A stretch of 64,000 nucleotides of DNA from Betaproteobacteria bacterium HGW-Betaproteobacteria-16 (GTDB lineage: Bacteria > Pseudomonadota > Gammaproteobacteria > Burkholderiales > Burkholderiaceae_C), in assembly GCA_002840835.1 (NCBI GenBank), contig PHCQ01000009.1, forward strand, positions 60,061 through 124,060. Direction: 5' to 3'. The notes below the pieces were generated by a model. It was not told the DNA's origin. It did no database searches and worked only from the letters and a program-made list of their open reading frames with translations. Shown in pieces: positions 1 to 8,929 of the stretch (the first letter of the stretch is position 1; the number at the start of each line of letters is the position of its first letter). The position numbers and the translations under genes were made by a program.

Positions 1-1
1 G

Positions 2-274
2 CAAGGGGCATCGCGGCACCTCGGGTCGGAGGGCGTGATGATCACATACGGTCCGTATCTGGAAGACCATGTACCCACCTCGGAGGGCAACCTGCGGTTC
101 AACGACAGCCTGCGCGCCACCCACCCGGAATGGGGCATTCGCCGCCTGGAAGCCGTCGCCGAGCAGGCCGCAGTGGTGGGGCTTCAATTGAAAGCGCGTC
201 ATGCGATGCCCGCCAACAACCTGCTGCTGGTCTGGTCTCGCGCGGGCCAGGCTGCGCGCGAGGGAACCTACTAA
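2..274 (+). CDS. DUF938-family SAM-dependent methyltransferase, C-terminal part (truncated by window start)
   Basis: Open frame from window start; GPYLEDHVPTSEGNLRFNDSLRATHPEWGIRRLE...MPANNLLLVW resembles the DUF938 C-terminus. Confidence 0.75.
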   Translation, partial: QGASRHLGSEGVMITYGPYLEDHVPTSEGNLRFNDSLRATHPEWGIRRLEAVAEQAAVVGLQLKARHAMPANNLLLVWSRAGQAAREGTY

Positions 275-343
275 CGCGAAAAGGCCTCCATCGGCACCGT
301 GCGACGCGCATCAACAACGAAATCGCCTGATCGGACACCTTGC

Positions 344-841
344 ATGCTCAAGACCCTGAAAGATCTCTTTGACAACCTGAACACCTCGCTCAGCGGCTCC
401 GCAGCCTTGTCGCCCGCCGAAGAGGCGCACACGCTGCAGCTCGCCACCGCGGTGCTGCTGGTGGAGGTGATGCGGGCCGAGCCCGCCATGAAAGATGCCG
501 AACGCGACGTCATCATCCAGGCATTGCGACGCAAATTCACGCTCGAGGACGATGAGATCGAGCGTCTTTTTGAGCTCGCGCACGACACGGCACGCACCGC
601 CTACGACTACCAGCGGTTCACACGCAGCCTGAATGACAGGTTCACGCAAGAGCAGAAGATCAACGTGATCGAGGCCATGTGGGAAGTGGCGTACGCTGAC
701 CACCATCTGGATGCCCACGAGCAACATGTGATCAGCAAGGTGGCGGGTTTGCTGCACGTCACCCATGGCGAGTACATCGCTGCCAAATTGCACGCACAGG
801 AATCCATGCGACACAAGGGCATGACGGACGCAAAGGGTTGA
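344..841 (+). CDS. TerB-family tellurite resistance-like protein
   Basis: MLKTLKDLFDNL...EEAHTLQLATAVLLVEVMRAE...EAMWEVAYADHHLDAHEQHVISKVAGLLHV, TerB-like repeats. Confidence 0.8.
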   Translation: MLKTLKDLFDNLNTSLSGSAALSPAEEAHTLQLATAVLLVEVMRAEPAMKDAERDVIIQALRRKFTLEDDEIERLFELAHDTARTAYDYQRFTRSLNDRFTQEQKINVIEAMWEVAYADHHLDAHEQHVISKVAGLLHVTHGEYIAAKLHAQESMRHKGMTDAKG

Positions 842-961
842 AACCTCTCCCGTTCACCCCAACATCTCGCTACATATCTTTTCGCTTGCGGGTGGCTCGG
901 TTTACGTTCGCGAAACATGAGGGGCGCAAGATGAAGGCTCACCAACCCAAGGAGTGACCTC

Positions 962-1519
962 ATGAAATCCCGAAACTTTGTTGCCGTTGCTGTCGCAGTC
1001 CTCACGCTCGGCATCAGCAGCGCAGCCTTCGCGCAAGGCCCGATGCAGCGCGTGATTCGCGCAGAAGCTGCCGCCATTCAGCATGTCGATGACCGCAGGG
1101 GAGACCGGGACGACTTCCGCAAGGACCGTCGGGATGATCGCCGTGACCACCGTGCAGACCGTCGCAACGATCGCAAGGATCACCGCAAGGACCATCGCGC
1201 TGACCGCAGGGAAGATCGACGCGATCACCGCGCCGATCGCCGTGATGACCGCCGGGATGACCGCCGCGATTTCCGCCATGGCTACTACCAGCCAGCCCCC
1301 GTCGTCCAGCACTATTACTACCACGCGCGCGGCCCCGAGTTCCGACGCGGCCACTACATTCCGCGTGAATACCGCAACCGCCAGTATGTGGTGGTGAACC
1401 ACCACCAGCACCGCCTCACCGCACCGCCCCGTGGTCACCACTGGGTGCAGGTGGGCGGTGACTACGTGCTGATCGCTGTGGCCACCGGCCTGATCGCCCA
1501 CATCATCCTCAACAACTGA
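962..1519 (+). CDS. RcnB-family / Arg-Asp-His-rich secreted protein
   Basis: Signal peptide MKSRNFVAVAVAVLTLGISSAAFAQ, long DDRRDHRADRR tract, C-terminal GYYQPAPVVQHYYYHARGPEFRRGHYIPREYR...VNHHQHRLTAPPRGHHWVQVGGDYVLIAVATGLI typical of RcnB-like proteins. Confidence 0.75.
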   Translation: MKSRNFVAVAVAVLTLGISSAAFAQGPMQRVIRAEAAAIQHVDDRRGDRDDFRKDRRDDRRDHRADRRNDRKDHRKDHRADRREDRRDHRADRRDDRRDDRRDFRHGYYQPAPVVQHYYYHARGPEFRRGHYIPREYRNRQYVVVNHHQHRLTAPPRGHHWVQVGGDYVLIAVATGLIAHIILNN

Positions 1520-1541
1520 CCCTCCCGATCCGGGACACCAG

Positions 1542-1591
1542 AGGGCACGGCATGCCGATGAACGGACATGCCGTGCCCTTCTTGTTTTTTT
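1542..1591 (+). terminator. Rho-independent terminator
   Basis: Perfect 13-bp stem AGGGCACGGCATG / CATGCCGTGCCCT followed by TCTTGTTTTTTT, 23 nt after the RcnB-like stop. Confidence 0.92.
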
Positions 1592-1665
1592 GCGCTGCGG
1601 CCACGCTCACCATCTGCGATGATTTCGGCCCACCGGTCCCACTGCCCCGTTGGGCAACCATCCAC

Positions 1666-2262
1666 ATGAAGTTCCGATCTTTGCTCCTGCCCCTCGTCAC
1701 GTCGATTGCGCTCACACTGGCCGCCTGCTCCCAGGAGGCGGCTGTCGATGCTTCGACAGCCTCAGGCGACAACGCCCCCATCGCGCTCGAGCAGGCACAC
1801 GATGCGCTCGCCGCCGAAGGCAAAGGCTTCACCGTGGGCGCCCTCATGAGCGCAAACCCGGTCTATGTGCTGTTCGATCCCCAGTGCCCTCACTGCGCCC
1901 GCTTGTGGGAAGCGTCCAAGCCACTGCTGGGCAAGGCGAAGTTCATCTGGGTGCCGGTGTCCATCCTCAACGCCAGCAGTGCCCCCCAGGGTGCTGCACT
2001 GCTGGGCGCCCCGAACCCGGCCGACGCGATGGCCGAACACGAAAAGCGGCTGCTGTCCAACCAGGGCGGCATTGCGGCTTCTGCGCAAGTGCCCGACGAG
2101 GTGATGAACGACATCAAGCGCAACACCGTGCTGCTCAATCGACTGGGCGCCGAGTCGGTCCCCTTCATCGTGGCACGCAACCTTCGCACCGGGCAGGTGG
2201 TCACACATAGCGGCGCATTGCCAACAGAAGCACTGGCCGAGTTGATCGGACTGGGACAGTAA
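1666..2262 (+). CDS. DsbC/DsbG-like thioredoxin-fold lipoprotein
   Basis: Lipobox-like LTLAACSQ; YVLFDPQCPHCARLWEASKPLL...VPFIVARN thiol:disulfide interchange signature. Confidence 0.8.
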   Translation: MKFRSLLLPLVTSIALTLAACSQEAAVDASTASGDNAPIALEQAHDALAAEGKGFTVGALMSANPVYVLFDPQCPHCARLWEASKPLLGKAKFIWVPVSILNASSAPQGAALLGAPNPADAMAEHEKRLLSNQGGIAASAQVPDEVMNDIKRNTVLLNRLGAESVPFIVARNLRTGQVVTHSGALPTEALAELIGLGQ

Positions 2263-2322
2263 GGCTGGCCTGCCTTATCATCCGCCGATCCGCACACAAC
2301 GTGTGCCCCTCCAGGAGGCCTT

Positions 2323-2463
2323 ATGGGCAAAGAGCAGCGCAACGAAAAGATGTCGAAGAAACCGAAAAAGGACACCTCGGCACCCAAGGGACCGGTCAGC
2401 TCCGACCGCCCGACCCCGCCCACAACGGCCGTGTTGCCGCGTGGCAAGGAAAAGAACAAGTGA
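2323..2463 (+). CDS. 46-aa Lys-rich small protein, hypothetical
   Basis: ATG with upstream CAGGAGG; MGKEQRNEKMSKKPKKDTSAPKGPVSSDRPTPPTTAVLPRGKEKNK, stop 10 nt before the next gene; below the ORF-track length cutoff. Confidence 0.6.
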   Translation: MGKEQRNEKMSKKPKKDTSAPKGPVSSDRPTPPTTAVLPRGKEKNK

Positions 2464-2473
2464 GCCCCTTCGC

Positions 2474-2755
2474 ATGAAGGCCACCTGGAACGGCGCGGTG
2501 ATCGCCGAAAGCGACGACACCGTGCTGGTGGAGGGCAATCACTACTTTCCCGAGAGTGCGCTCAACCGCGATTACGTCACCTTCAGCAACCACCGCACCA
2601 GCTGCCCGTGGAAAGGACAGGCCAGCTACTACTCGTTGCTGGTCAACGGTGAGCTCAACACCGACGCTGCCTGGTACTACCCTGACCCCAAACCAGAAGC
2701 CGAGAGCATCCGTGGCCGGGTGGCTTTCTGGAAGGGCGTCAAGGTTCACGCCTGA
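2474..2755 (+). CDS. DUF427 domain protein
   Basis: MKATWNGAVIAESDDTVLVEGNHYFPESALNRDYV...TSCPWKGQASYYSLLVNGE...AWYYPDPKPEAESIRGRVAFWKGV. Confidence 0.93.
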   Translation: MKATWNGAVIAESDDTVLVEGNHYFPESALNRDYVTFSNHRTSCPWKGQASYYSLLVNGELNTDAAWYYPDPKPEAESIRGRVAFWKGVKVHA

Positions 2756-2861
2756 GGCCGGGGCTTGAATCTCAATGCCCCCTGGCAACGCCGGGGGACT
2801 GTGCGGGCACGAGGGCACCAAGGGTAAGCTGGCCGGCCTAACCCAGATTCAGGAGACGCCC

Positions 2862-3410
2862 ATGCCCATGATCCACACAGCCACCCGCATCGCCGCTGGC
2901 ACCTTGATCCTGCTGACCCTGGCCGCCTGTGGCCATCGCAGCGGCCATCATGCCGCCATGCACGCACGGCACCACGGTGCCATGGCGGCCAATGCCACAC
3001 CGACCGCGCCGGTGACACTGTCAACCAGCACGCCCACCCTGTCTTCGGGCTACAAGAAGATCGCTTCACCCGCAGCGGCCAAGCTGTATTTCGTCAATCT
3101 GCGCAACGGCATGACCGTGACCAGCCCTGTGAAGGTCATCTTTGGTCTCAGTGGCATGGGTGTGGCCCCGGCCGGCATCGAAAAGGAAGGTACGGGGCAC
3201 CACCATCTGCTGGTGAACGTGAACGAGGTCGACGCCAACGCCCCCCTGCCGGCCAATGACCAGTTCCGCCACTTCGGCGCAGGACAGACGGAAACCAGCG
3301 TGGAGCTGAAGCCGGGTCAGCACACTCTGCAACTGGTGCTGGGCGACCAGAACCACATCCCGCATCACCCGCCGGTGCTGAGCGAACGCATCACCATCAC
3401 GGTGAAGTAG
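2862..3410 (+). CDS. DUF4399 domain lipoprotein
   Basis: LTLAACGHRSGHH lipobox; AKLYFVNLRNGMTVTSPVKVIFGLSGMGVAPAGIEKEGTGHHHLLV...GQHTLQLVLGDQNHIPH. Confidence 0.88.
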   Translation: MPMIHTATRIAAGTLILLTLAACGHRSGHHAAMHARHHGAMAANATPTAPVTLSTSTPTLSSGYKKIASPAAAKLYFVNLRNGMTVTSPVKVIFGLSGMGVAPAGIEKEGTGHHHLLVNVNEVDANAPLPANDQFRHFGAGQTETSVELKPGQHTLQLVLGDQNHIPHHPPVLSERITITVK

Positions 3411-3460
3411 GCCCCGCCATGGCAGCGTCAACCCGCTGCCCCCGGGAGCCAGCGCCCGGA

Positions 3461-3862
3461 TCAGCCCTGATCGAACACGGGGTCCACCGGCACCTGCAAT
3501 CCGGTCGCCAGCTGATTGGTCTTGCCGGCCAAAGCCACGATCGATAGCAATTCGGCGTGCTGTTGCGGCGTCATGCCCTTGGCCCTGGCGGCGGCCGTGT
3601 GCGAGTGCACGCAGTAGCTGCAACCGTTAATGATGGAAGCGGTGATGTAGACCATTTCCTTGGTGAGAGGATCCAGACTGGACGGCGTGGCCATCACGCG
3701 TTTGACTTCGGCCCAGGTCTGCTCGAGCAGCGTCGCGTCGAACGCCAGGTAGCGCCACATGTTGTTCACGAAATCGCTCTGGCGGGTGGCGCGGATGTCA
3801 TCGAACACCGCCTTCACGCGGGGATCGTTTTCTGGATCTGGGTGGGATGGAACCGTGGACAT
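3461..3862 (-). CDS. Carboxymuconolactone decarboxylase / AhpD-like family protein
   Basis: SIINGCSYCVHSHTAAARAKGMTPQQHAELLSIVALAG. Confidence 0.9.
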   Translation of the reverse strand: MSTVPSHPDPENDPRVKAVFDDIRATRQSDFVNNMWRYLAFDATLLEQTWAEVKRVMATPSSLDPLTKEMVYITASIINGCSYCVHSHTAAARAKGMTPQQHAELLSIVALAGKTNQLATGLQVPVDPVFDQG

Positions 3863-3887
3863 GGAAGACTCCTGCTGATGAAAAGGT

Positions 3888-4829
3888 TCAGCGCTTGCGG
3901 CGCTTGGGCGGTTTGTCGCCACGCGCCTGCTTGCGTTCGCTGCGCGCTGCGTCGGCCTTGAGGCCGGCGGCCAGCCAGCGACTGAACATCTCTGGCGTTT
4001 CCAGCGTGATGCGGCCGATGTGCGTGCCCCGGAAGTCGGCGATCACCAGTTCGGCCACCTTCTGCCAGTTGACCGCGCCACCGCCGGCGAGCGCCCCCCG
4101 CTTGCGGGCAATGGCGGCCATGAGGTCTTCTTCAGGCAGTTCGGCAATGGCCTGCGGCGACAGGCCCAGTTTGTAGCGCGCCTCCAGCAACTCAGCGTAA
4201 TCCACCTTGAGCTTGGCCAGCAATTCCAGCGCCACTTCCTGATCGTCGTAGGCATTGCGGCCCACGGCGCCACTGGCCGCCAGGTTGAAGCCGCTCTCGG
4301 GCACCACGATGCGCGGCCAGAGCATGCCGGGGGTGTCGAACAGGTAGAAGTCGTCAGCCAGCGCCAGGCGCTGCTCGTTGCGGGTCACGCCGGCTTCATC
4401 GCCGGTCTTGGTCGCGCGCTTGCCCATGAGGGTGTTGATCAGCGTGGACTTGCCCACGTTGGGGATGCCGCAGATCAGCACGCGCATGGGTTTGACCATG
4501 CCGCCCCGGTTGGGTGCCAGTTCAAAACAGGCCGCGATGATGGCGCGTGCAGGCGCAGTGACGCTGGCATCGAGTGCGATGGCCCGGGTCTTGTCCTGGG
4601 CGTTGTAGTGGGCCAGCCATAGCGCGGTGCGCACCGGGTCGGCCATGTCCTGCTTGTTCACCACCTTCAGGGTGGGCTTGTGGCCGGTGAGTTCGGCCAG
4701 CAGGGGGTTGGCGCTGGAGCCGGGCAGTCGGGCATCGAGCATTTCGATCACCACGTCGATGTCTTTCACGCGCTCGGTGATGGCCTTGCGCGTGAGGTGC
4801 ATGTGCCCGGGAAACCACTGGATCGTCAT
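3888..4829 (-). CDS. rbgA: Ribosome biogenesis GTPase YlqF/RbgA
   Basis: MTIQWFPGHMHLTRKAITERVKDIDVVIEMLDARLPGSSANP...NKQDMADP...GIPNVGKSTLINTLMGK, circularly permuted GTPase. Confidence 0.93.
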   Translation of the reverse strand: MTIQWFPGHMHLTRKAITERVKDIDVVIEMLDARLPGSSANPLLAELTGHKPTLKVVNKQDMADPVRTALWLAHYNAQDKTRAIALDASVTAPARAIIAACFELAPNRGGMVKPMRVLICGIPNVGKSTLINTLMGKRATKTGDEAGVTRNEQRLALADDFYLFDTPGMLWPRIVVPESGFNLAASGAVGRNAYDDQEVALELLAKLKVDYAELLEARYKLGLSPQAIAELPEEDLMAAIARKRGALAGGGAVNWQKVAELVIADFRGTHIGRITLETPEMFSRWLAAGLKADAARSERKQARGDKPPKRRKR

Positions 4830-4988
4830 CTGGGGAAACGTCTTTCAGAAAAGCAGGCGCCGGTCGGCGCGCTGGCATTGTGCCCTGCCCTGCTCCCAGG
4901 GCGCCCGCAGCTTGGTGTAAGCCCGGGGTGAAGCGGCCGGCGCCGTCCCTACAATGGCCCGGAATCCACCAACACCAAGAGGAGAGAC

Positions 4989-5459
4989 ATGAGCATCACC
5001 GTCAAGATCGATCTGGGCTACGAGTTTGACGTCAAGGCCAAGGCGTCTGACGTGTTCGACCTGCTCTCGGATGTGCCGGCCTCGGTGGCACATTTTCCCA
5101 AAGTCGAGCAGCTCACCGACATGGGCGGTGGCGTCTACAAGTGGGAGATGGAGAAAGTGGGCACTTCGCAGGTGAACATCCAGACGGTGTACGCCAGCAA
5201 ATACACCAGCGACAAGGCCAAGGGCACGGTCAAGTGGACACCGGTCAAGGGCGTGGGCAACGCACAGGTGGGCGGCAGCTGGAAGATCGTGGACAACAAA
5301 AAATCCACCGGCATCACACTGGCCATCCAGGGCGAAATCGAAGTGCCTCTGCCGGGCCTGATGAAGATGGTGGTGGCGCCGGTGGTCGAAGGCGAGTTCG
5401 AGAAACTGGTCGAAAAATACATCGACAACCTGATCAAGAAGTTCGGCGGCGAGGCTTGA
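4989..5459 (+). CDS. SRPBCC-family (CoxG/START-like) protein
   Basis: MSITVKIDLGYEFDVKAKASDVFDLLSDVPASVAHFPKVEQLTDMGGGVYKWEMEKVG. Confidence 0.82.
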   Translation: MSITVKIDLGYEFDVKAKASDVFDLLSDVPASVAHFPKVEQLTDMGGGVYKWEMEKVGTSQVNIQTVYASKYTSDKAKGTVKWTPVKGVGNAQVGGSWKIVDNKKSTGITLAIQGEIEVPLPGLMKMVVAPVVEGEFEKLVEKYIDNLIKKFGGEA

Positions 5460-5499
5460 GATAAAGCACGGTTCGCGCTCCAGCGCGGCGGAAAGCTAC

Positions 5500-5628
5500 C
5501 ACCTCCGAAGCCGAAGTGACTGCTTCCAAGGGCATCAAGGGTCCGGCTCCGCCGGCCCAAGATGCCGTCCCCCCTCCAAGCCGAAGGCGCAAGAGAGGGG
5601 GGGAAGACGCGTCAGCGGCGCAGGGGGG
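5500..5628 (-). repeat. Dispersed stem-loop repeat, copy A
   Basis: Outer stem GGCATC (5531-5536)/GATGCC (5561-5566), inner CCGGC-tcc-GCCGG, CCCCCCTC/GAGGGGGG hairpin, terminal G-run; sense orientation is minus. Confidence 0.85.
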
Positions 5629-5732
5629 AGCCTCCTGTTATCCCCGCCCGCACTGGACAAGCTTGTGCATAACTCGGGGCAAGTTCTGTACGGCGCACGC
5701 AAGTACCTGATCTGTTTGGGTAAAGTTCAGAT

Positions 5733-5749
5733 TGCCTGTTGAACAGGCA
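5733..5749. promoter_or_regulatory. Perfect 17-bp palindrome TGCCTGTT-G-AACAGGCA, possible operator
   Basis: 8-bp perfect arms 37 nt upstream of the ferredoxin-like ATG. Confidence 0.4.
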
Positions 5750-5785
5750 GCTTCACCATCTTCGCAATGGCCACCATGGAGCCGC

Positions 5786-6121
5786 ATGCCAGCACCCCTC
5801 ACGACAGCCACTGAAACGTCCCGCCTGATCAAGCTGGTGCCTTCCGGCCAGTCCGTGCAATGCGAACCCGGACAGACCCTGTGGCAAGCGCTTCAGCTGG
5901 CCGGTGTGGCCTGGCCCGTCTCGTGTCGCAATGGCAGCTGTCGCACCTGCATGGGCCAGTTGGTTCAGGGCCGTGTGCGTTATGCCATTGAATGGCCGGG
6001 TTTGCTGCCAGAAGAAAAGGCCGAGGGCTGGGTGCTGCCCTGTGCGGCCTATCCCGCGTCCGATCTGGTGCTGCGCGGGCCAGCGGCCACCAGCGTCAGG
6101 CCGGCGGAAGATGCTGCTTGA
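5786..6121 (+). CDS. 2Fe-2S ferredoxin-like protein
   Basis: CRNGSCRTCMGQL ... VLPCAAYP plant-type ferredoxin cysteine pattern. Confidence 0.87.
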   Translation: MPAPLTTATETSRLIKLVPSGQSVQCEPGQTLWQALQLAGVAWPVSCRNGSCRTCMGQLVQGRVRYAIEWPGLLPEEKAEGWVLPCAAYPASDLVLRGPAATSVRPAEDAA

Positions 6122-6989
6122 AAAACGCCAGCGTGCGTTCCCAGGCCAGCTTGGCCGCTGCTGCGTCGTAACGGGGTGTGGTGTCATTGTGGAAGCCGTG
6201 CTGGGTGCCCGGGTACCGGTGGGCGATGTACGCCACGCCTGCCGCCTGCAACGCCGCTGAATAGGCGGGCCAGGCGGCGTTGATGCGTTCGTCCACATCG
6301 GCAAAATGGATCATCAGCGCCGACTGCACCTTGGCCGCATCTTCCACCGGTGGGTGGTTGCCATAAAACGGCACCGCCGCTGCGAAGTCGGACCGCTGGG
6401 TGGACAGCATGTGCGCAATGCCGCCGCCGTAGCAGAAGCCCACCACGCCCATGCGGCCTGAGCCATCCGGCCGCTTGTGAAGCGCATCGGCCGCGGCCAG
6501 AAAGTCCTGCCGGGTCTTGGTCTGGTCCAGCTGGGCGAACAGGGCGCGAGCCCGGTCTTCGTCGCCGGGGTAGCCACCGAGCGGCGTGAGCGCATCGGGT
6601 GCAAAGGCCACATAACCTTCCAGCGCCAGTCGCCGGGCCACATCTTCAATGTGTGGGTTGAGGCCGCGGTTCTCGTGCACCACCATCACTCCCGGCAGCT
6701 TCGGCGTTCCGGCTGCGGGCTTGGCCACATAGACCTTGATGGTGCCGTGCCCCAGCGGAGAAGGCACCTCTTCGGTCACGATCAGCAGGCGGGGATCGTC
6801 CTTGGGCACCACCTGGGCCGCTGCGAAGTCGGGGCTGAGCGCGGCGAGCAGGCCGACTGCCGTGAGTCCACCCACAGCGAATTTGCCGGCCCGATCCAGA
6901 AAACCTCGGCGATCGATGTCGCCGTGCACATAGGCGTCAAACAGGATCAGCAGTTCCTGATCAAAATCAGCGGCTGTGAGTCGGTTCAT
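6096..6989 (-). CDS. Dienelactone hydrolase family protein with Tat-like N-terminus
   Basis: VMVVHENRGLNPHIEDVARRLALEGYVAFAPDAL...MGVVGFCYGGGIAH...PGTQHGFHND; RRGFLDRAGKFAVGG. Confidence 0.92.
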   Translation of the reverse strand: MNRLTAADFDQELLILFDAYVHGDIDRRGFLDRAGKFAVGGLTAVGLLAALSPDFAAAQVVPKDDPRLLIVTEEVPSPLGHGTIKVYVAKPAAGTPKLPGVMVVHENRGLNPHIEDVARRLALEGYVAFAPDALTPLGGYPGDEDRARALFAQLDQTKTRQDFLAAADALHKRPDGSGRMGVVGFCYGGGIAHMLSTQRSDFAAAVPFYGNHPPVEDAAKVQSALMIHFADVDERINAAWPAYSAALQAAGVAYIAHRYPGTQHGFHNDTTPRYDAAAAKLAWERTLAFFKQHLPPA

Positions 6990-7139
6990 GCGAGCCCCCT
7001 GCAAAAAATGCAGGATAGACCAGAGACCACGACCCGACCTCAGGGGAAACGACCTGTGCGGGTATGGATTTGTAACTGGAGCGGCCCTGCGTCAGAAGCT
7101 CCGGGACCACATCGACAATTGCGATGTGCACCGAAAGCG

Positions 7140-7229
7140 ATGCCTTAATCCAGAGACACCGAGGAACCGGCTCTGCCTCTCATGTGTCGCCCCCCTACAG
7201 GGGGGTGGCGCCGAAGGCGACGCGGGGGG
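7140..7229 (-). repeat. Dispersed stem-loop repeat, copy B
   Basis: GACAC (7155-7159)/GTGTC (7184-7188); CCCCCC-TACA-GGGGGG; G-run directly abuts the gshA stop codon. Confidence 0.85.
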
Positions 7230-8804
7230 TCATGCGTGCGCTGCGGCCACCACCGGCTCGGCAGCAGGCCGACCCAGGCGATCAGGCGAGGTGTATTCCT
7301 GCCGGTAGATCTCAAACGGCATGGTGTCAGCCGCTTCGATCTCTCGCTGGACGTCCAGCGACGTGGCCGCCATGGCCTCGAAACGGGCCTGCTGGCGCGA
7401 GCTCCAGGGCAATGCCAGCAATGCGGCGTGGGTCTTGAGCGACTGCTCGCGCGCAAACGCAACGAACGAATCGTCATGGTCCTGGTGCATGGCCGCCAGC
7501 ACCCGGGCGGATGGCAGGGTGTCGGGCGCCCGCAGTGCCGCCATGGCATGGTGCACGGCATCGGCATGGTCGGTACCGCCCTGTGACGCATCGAGCGCCT
7601 GCGCGATGGGCACGAGCCTTTCGATCAGTTCCTGCCCCCATTGCATCAGGGGCACGCTCTCGCCCTGGCGCAGCAGGCACAGGCCGGGCTCGCGGCCGCG
7701 CGCAGCGGTCAGGTGCTGGTTGTGCGCCATCTCATGGATTTCGGCCGGGTTGTCGGGTGGGCTGTCGCTGAGCAGGCAGTGCATCAGGAACACGTCCAGG
7801 AAGCGCATGGTGGCCGCGCCGATGCCGATGGTCTCGAAGGGATCGAGGTCCATCAGCCGCACCTCGATGTATTCCACACCGCGCTCGCGCAAAGCGTGCA
7901 GCGGGCGTTCACCAGGAAAGATCACGCGCTTGGGACGGATGGTGCCGTAGAACTCGTTTTCAATCTGCAGCAATGTGGTGGCCAGCTGGTTGTAGTCGCC
8001 ACCCGGATTGCGGATGCCCAGCGCTTCATAGGCGGGCCAGGGGCGGGTCAGCGCGTCGTGCAGCGAAGCAGCATAACCCTCAAGGCTGTTGTAGCTCACT
8101 GCAAGCGACGCCTGGGCTTCGCTCTGGTAGCCCAGTCGGCCCATCCGCAGCGAGGTGCCGTGCGGCATGTACAGCGTGCGCTCGCCCAGCCGCTGCAGTT
8201 CGTGCTCGCGCCCTTCCACAAACGACGAACACACCGCTGGCGAGGCGCCGAAGAGCGTGAGCAGCAGAAATGCGTGGCGACGGAAATTGCGGATCAGTGC
8301 GAAATAGTCTTCACTGGCAAGGCCCGGCAACGACCAGTTGTAGTGAATGCCCGAGATCGTCTGCATGCGGCGGCCGTAGCGGTGCCCCAGGCCCATGCGG
8401 TAGACGCTCTTGGCACGGCCCACGTTGGACGACCCGTAGCGCCCCAGTGGAATGGTCTCGTCGGTGGGCAGGCCGCAGGGCATGCTGGAAGCCCAGAGCA
8501 TTTCGTCGCTGCCCGGGCTGTGCGGCCGGTGCAGGCTGCGCACGGTGAACTGGTGGACCTCGGTCAACTCCGCAAGGCAAGCGTCCACGCTTTCGTGCAC
8601 GCCCGTGATGAGTTCAAGCTGCGACTCGCTGTAGTCGGTCGTGATGTGCGGGTGGGTCAACGCGCTGCCCAGCGCCGCCGGGTGCGGCGTGAGTGCCAGG
8701 CGACCGTCGGGCTGTGCACGCAGGCTTTCTTTTTCAAGGCCGCGACGCATGCCACGCAGGCGATGGCCCGGGATGGCTTCCAGCCGTTGTTGGATTGAGG
8801 TCAT
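7230..8804 (-). CDS. gshA: Glutamate-cysteine ligase
   Basis: RLRGMRRGLEKESLRAQPDGRLALTPHPAALGSALTHPHITTDYSESQLELITGVH, E. coli-type GshA. Confidence 0.96.
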   Translation of the reverse strand: MTSIQQRLEAIPGHRLRGMRRGLEKESLRAQPDGRLALTPHPAALGSALTHPHITTDYSESQLELITGVHESVDACLAELTEVHQFTVRSLHRPHSPGSDEMLWASSMPCGLPTDETIPLGRYGSSNVGRAKSVYRMGLGHRYGRRMQTISGIHYNWSLPGLASEDYFALIRNFRRHAFLLLTLFGASPAVCSSFVEGREHELQRLGERTLYMPHGTSLRMGRLGYQSEAQASLAVSYNSLEGYAASLHDALTRPWPAYEALGIRNPGGDYNQLATTLLQIENEFYGTIRPKRVIFPGERPLHALRERGVEYIEVRLMDLDPFETIGIGAATMRFLDVFLMHCLLSDSPPDNPAEIHEMAHNQHLTAARGREPGLCLLRQGESVPLMQWGQELIERLVPIAQALDASQGGTDHADAVHHAMAALRAPDTLPSARVLAAMHQDHDDSFVAFAREQSLKTHAALLALPWSSRQQARFEAMAATSLDVQREIEAADTMPFEIYRQEYTSPDRLGRPAAEPVVAAAHA

Positions 8805-8929
8805 ACAGCGTGAGTTTTCGGGTCCGGGGGGCGGAAGTTACCACGTGCAGCGGGATCTTGCTGGCGCCAGCCTGACCAGCCGCACCGCCATGGTGCATTG
8901 CCAAGGCGGCGGTGGCAAGTCCCCGCCCG

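Noticed and set aside
902-1501. Long hydrophobic ORFs on the minus strand (902..1501) and in another plus frame (1083..1397)
   Set aside because: They are shadows of the repetitive Arg/Asp/His codons of the RcnB-like gene; no ribosome site or family resemblance
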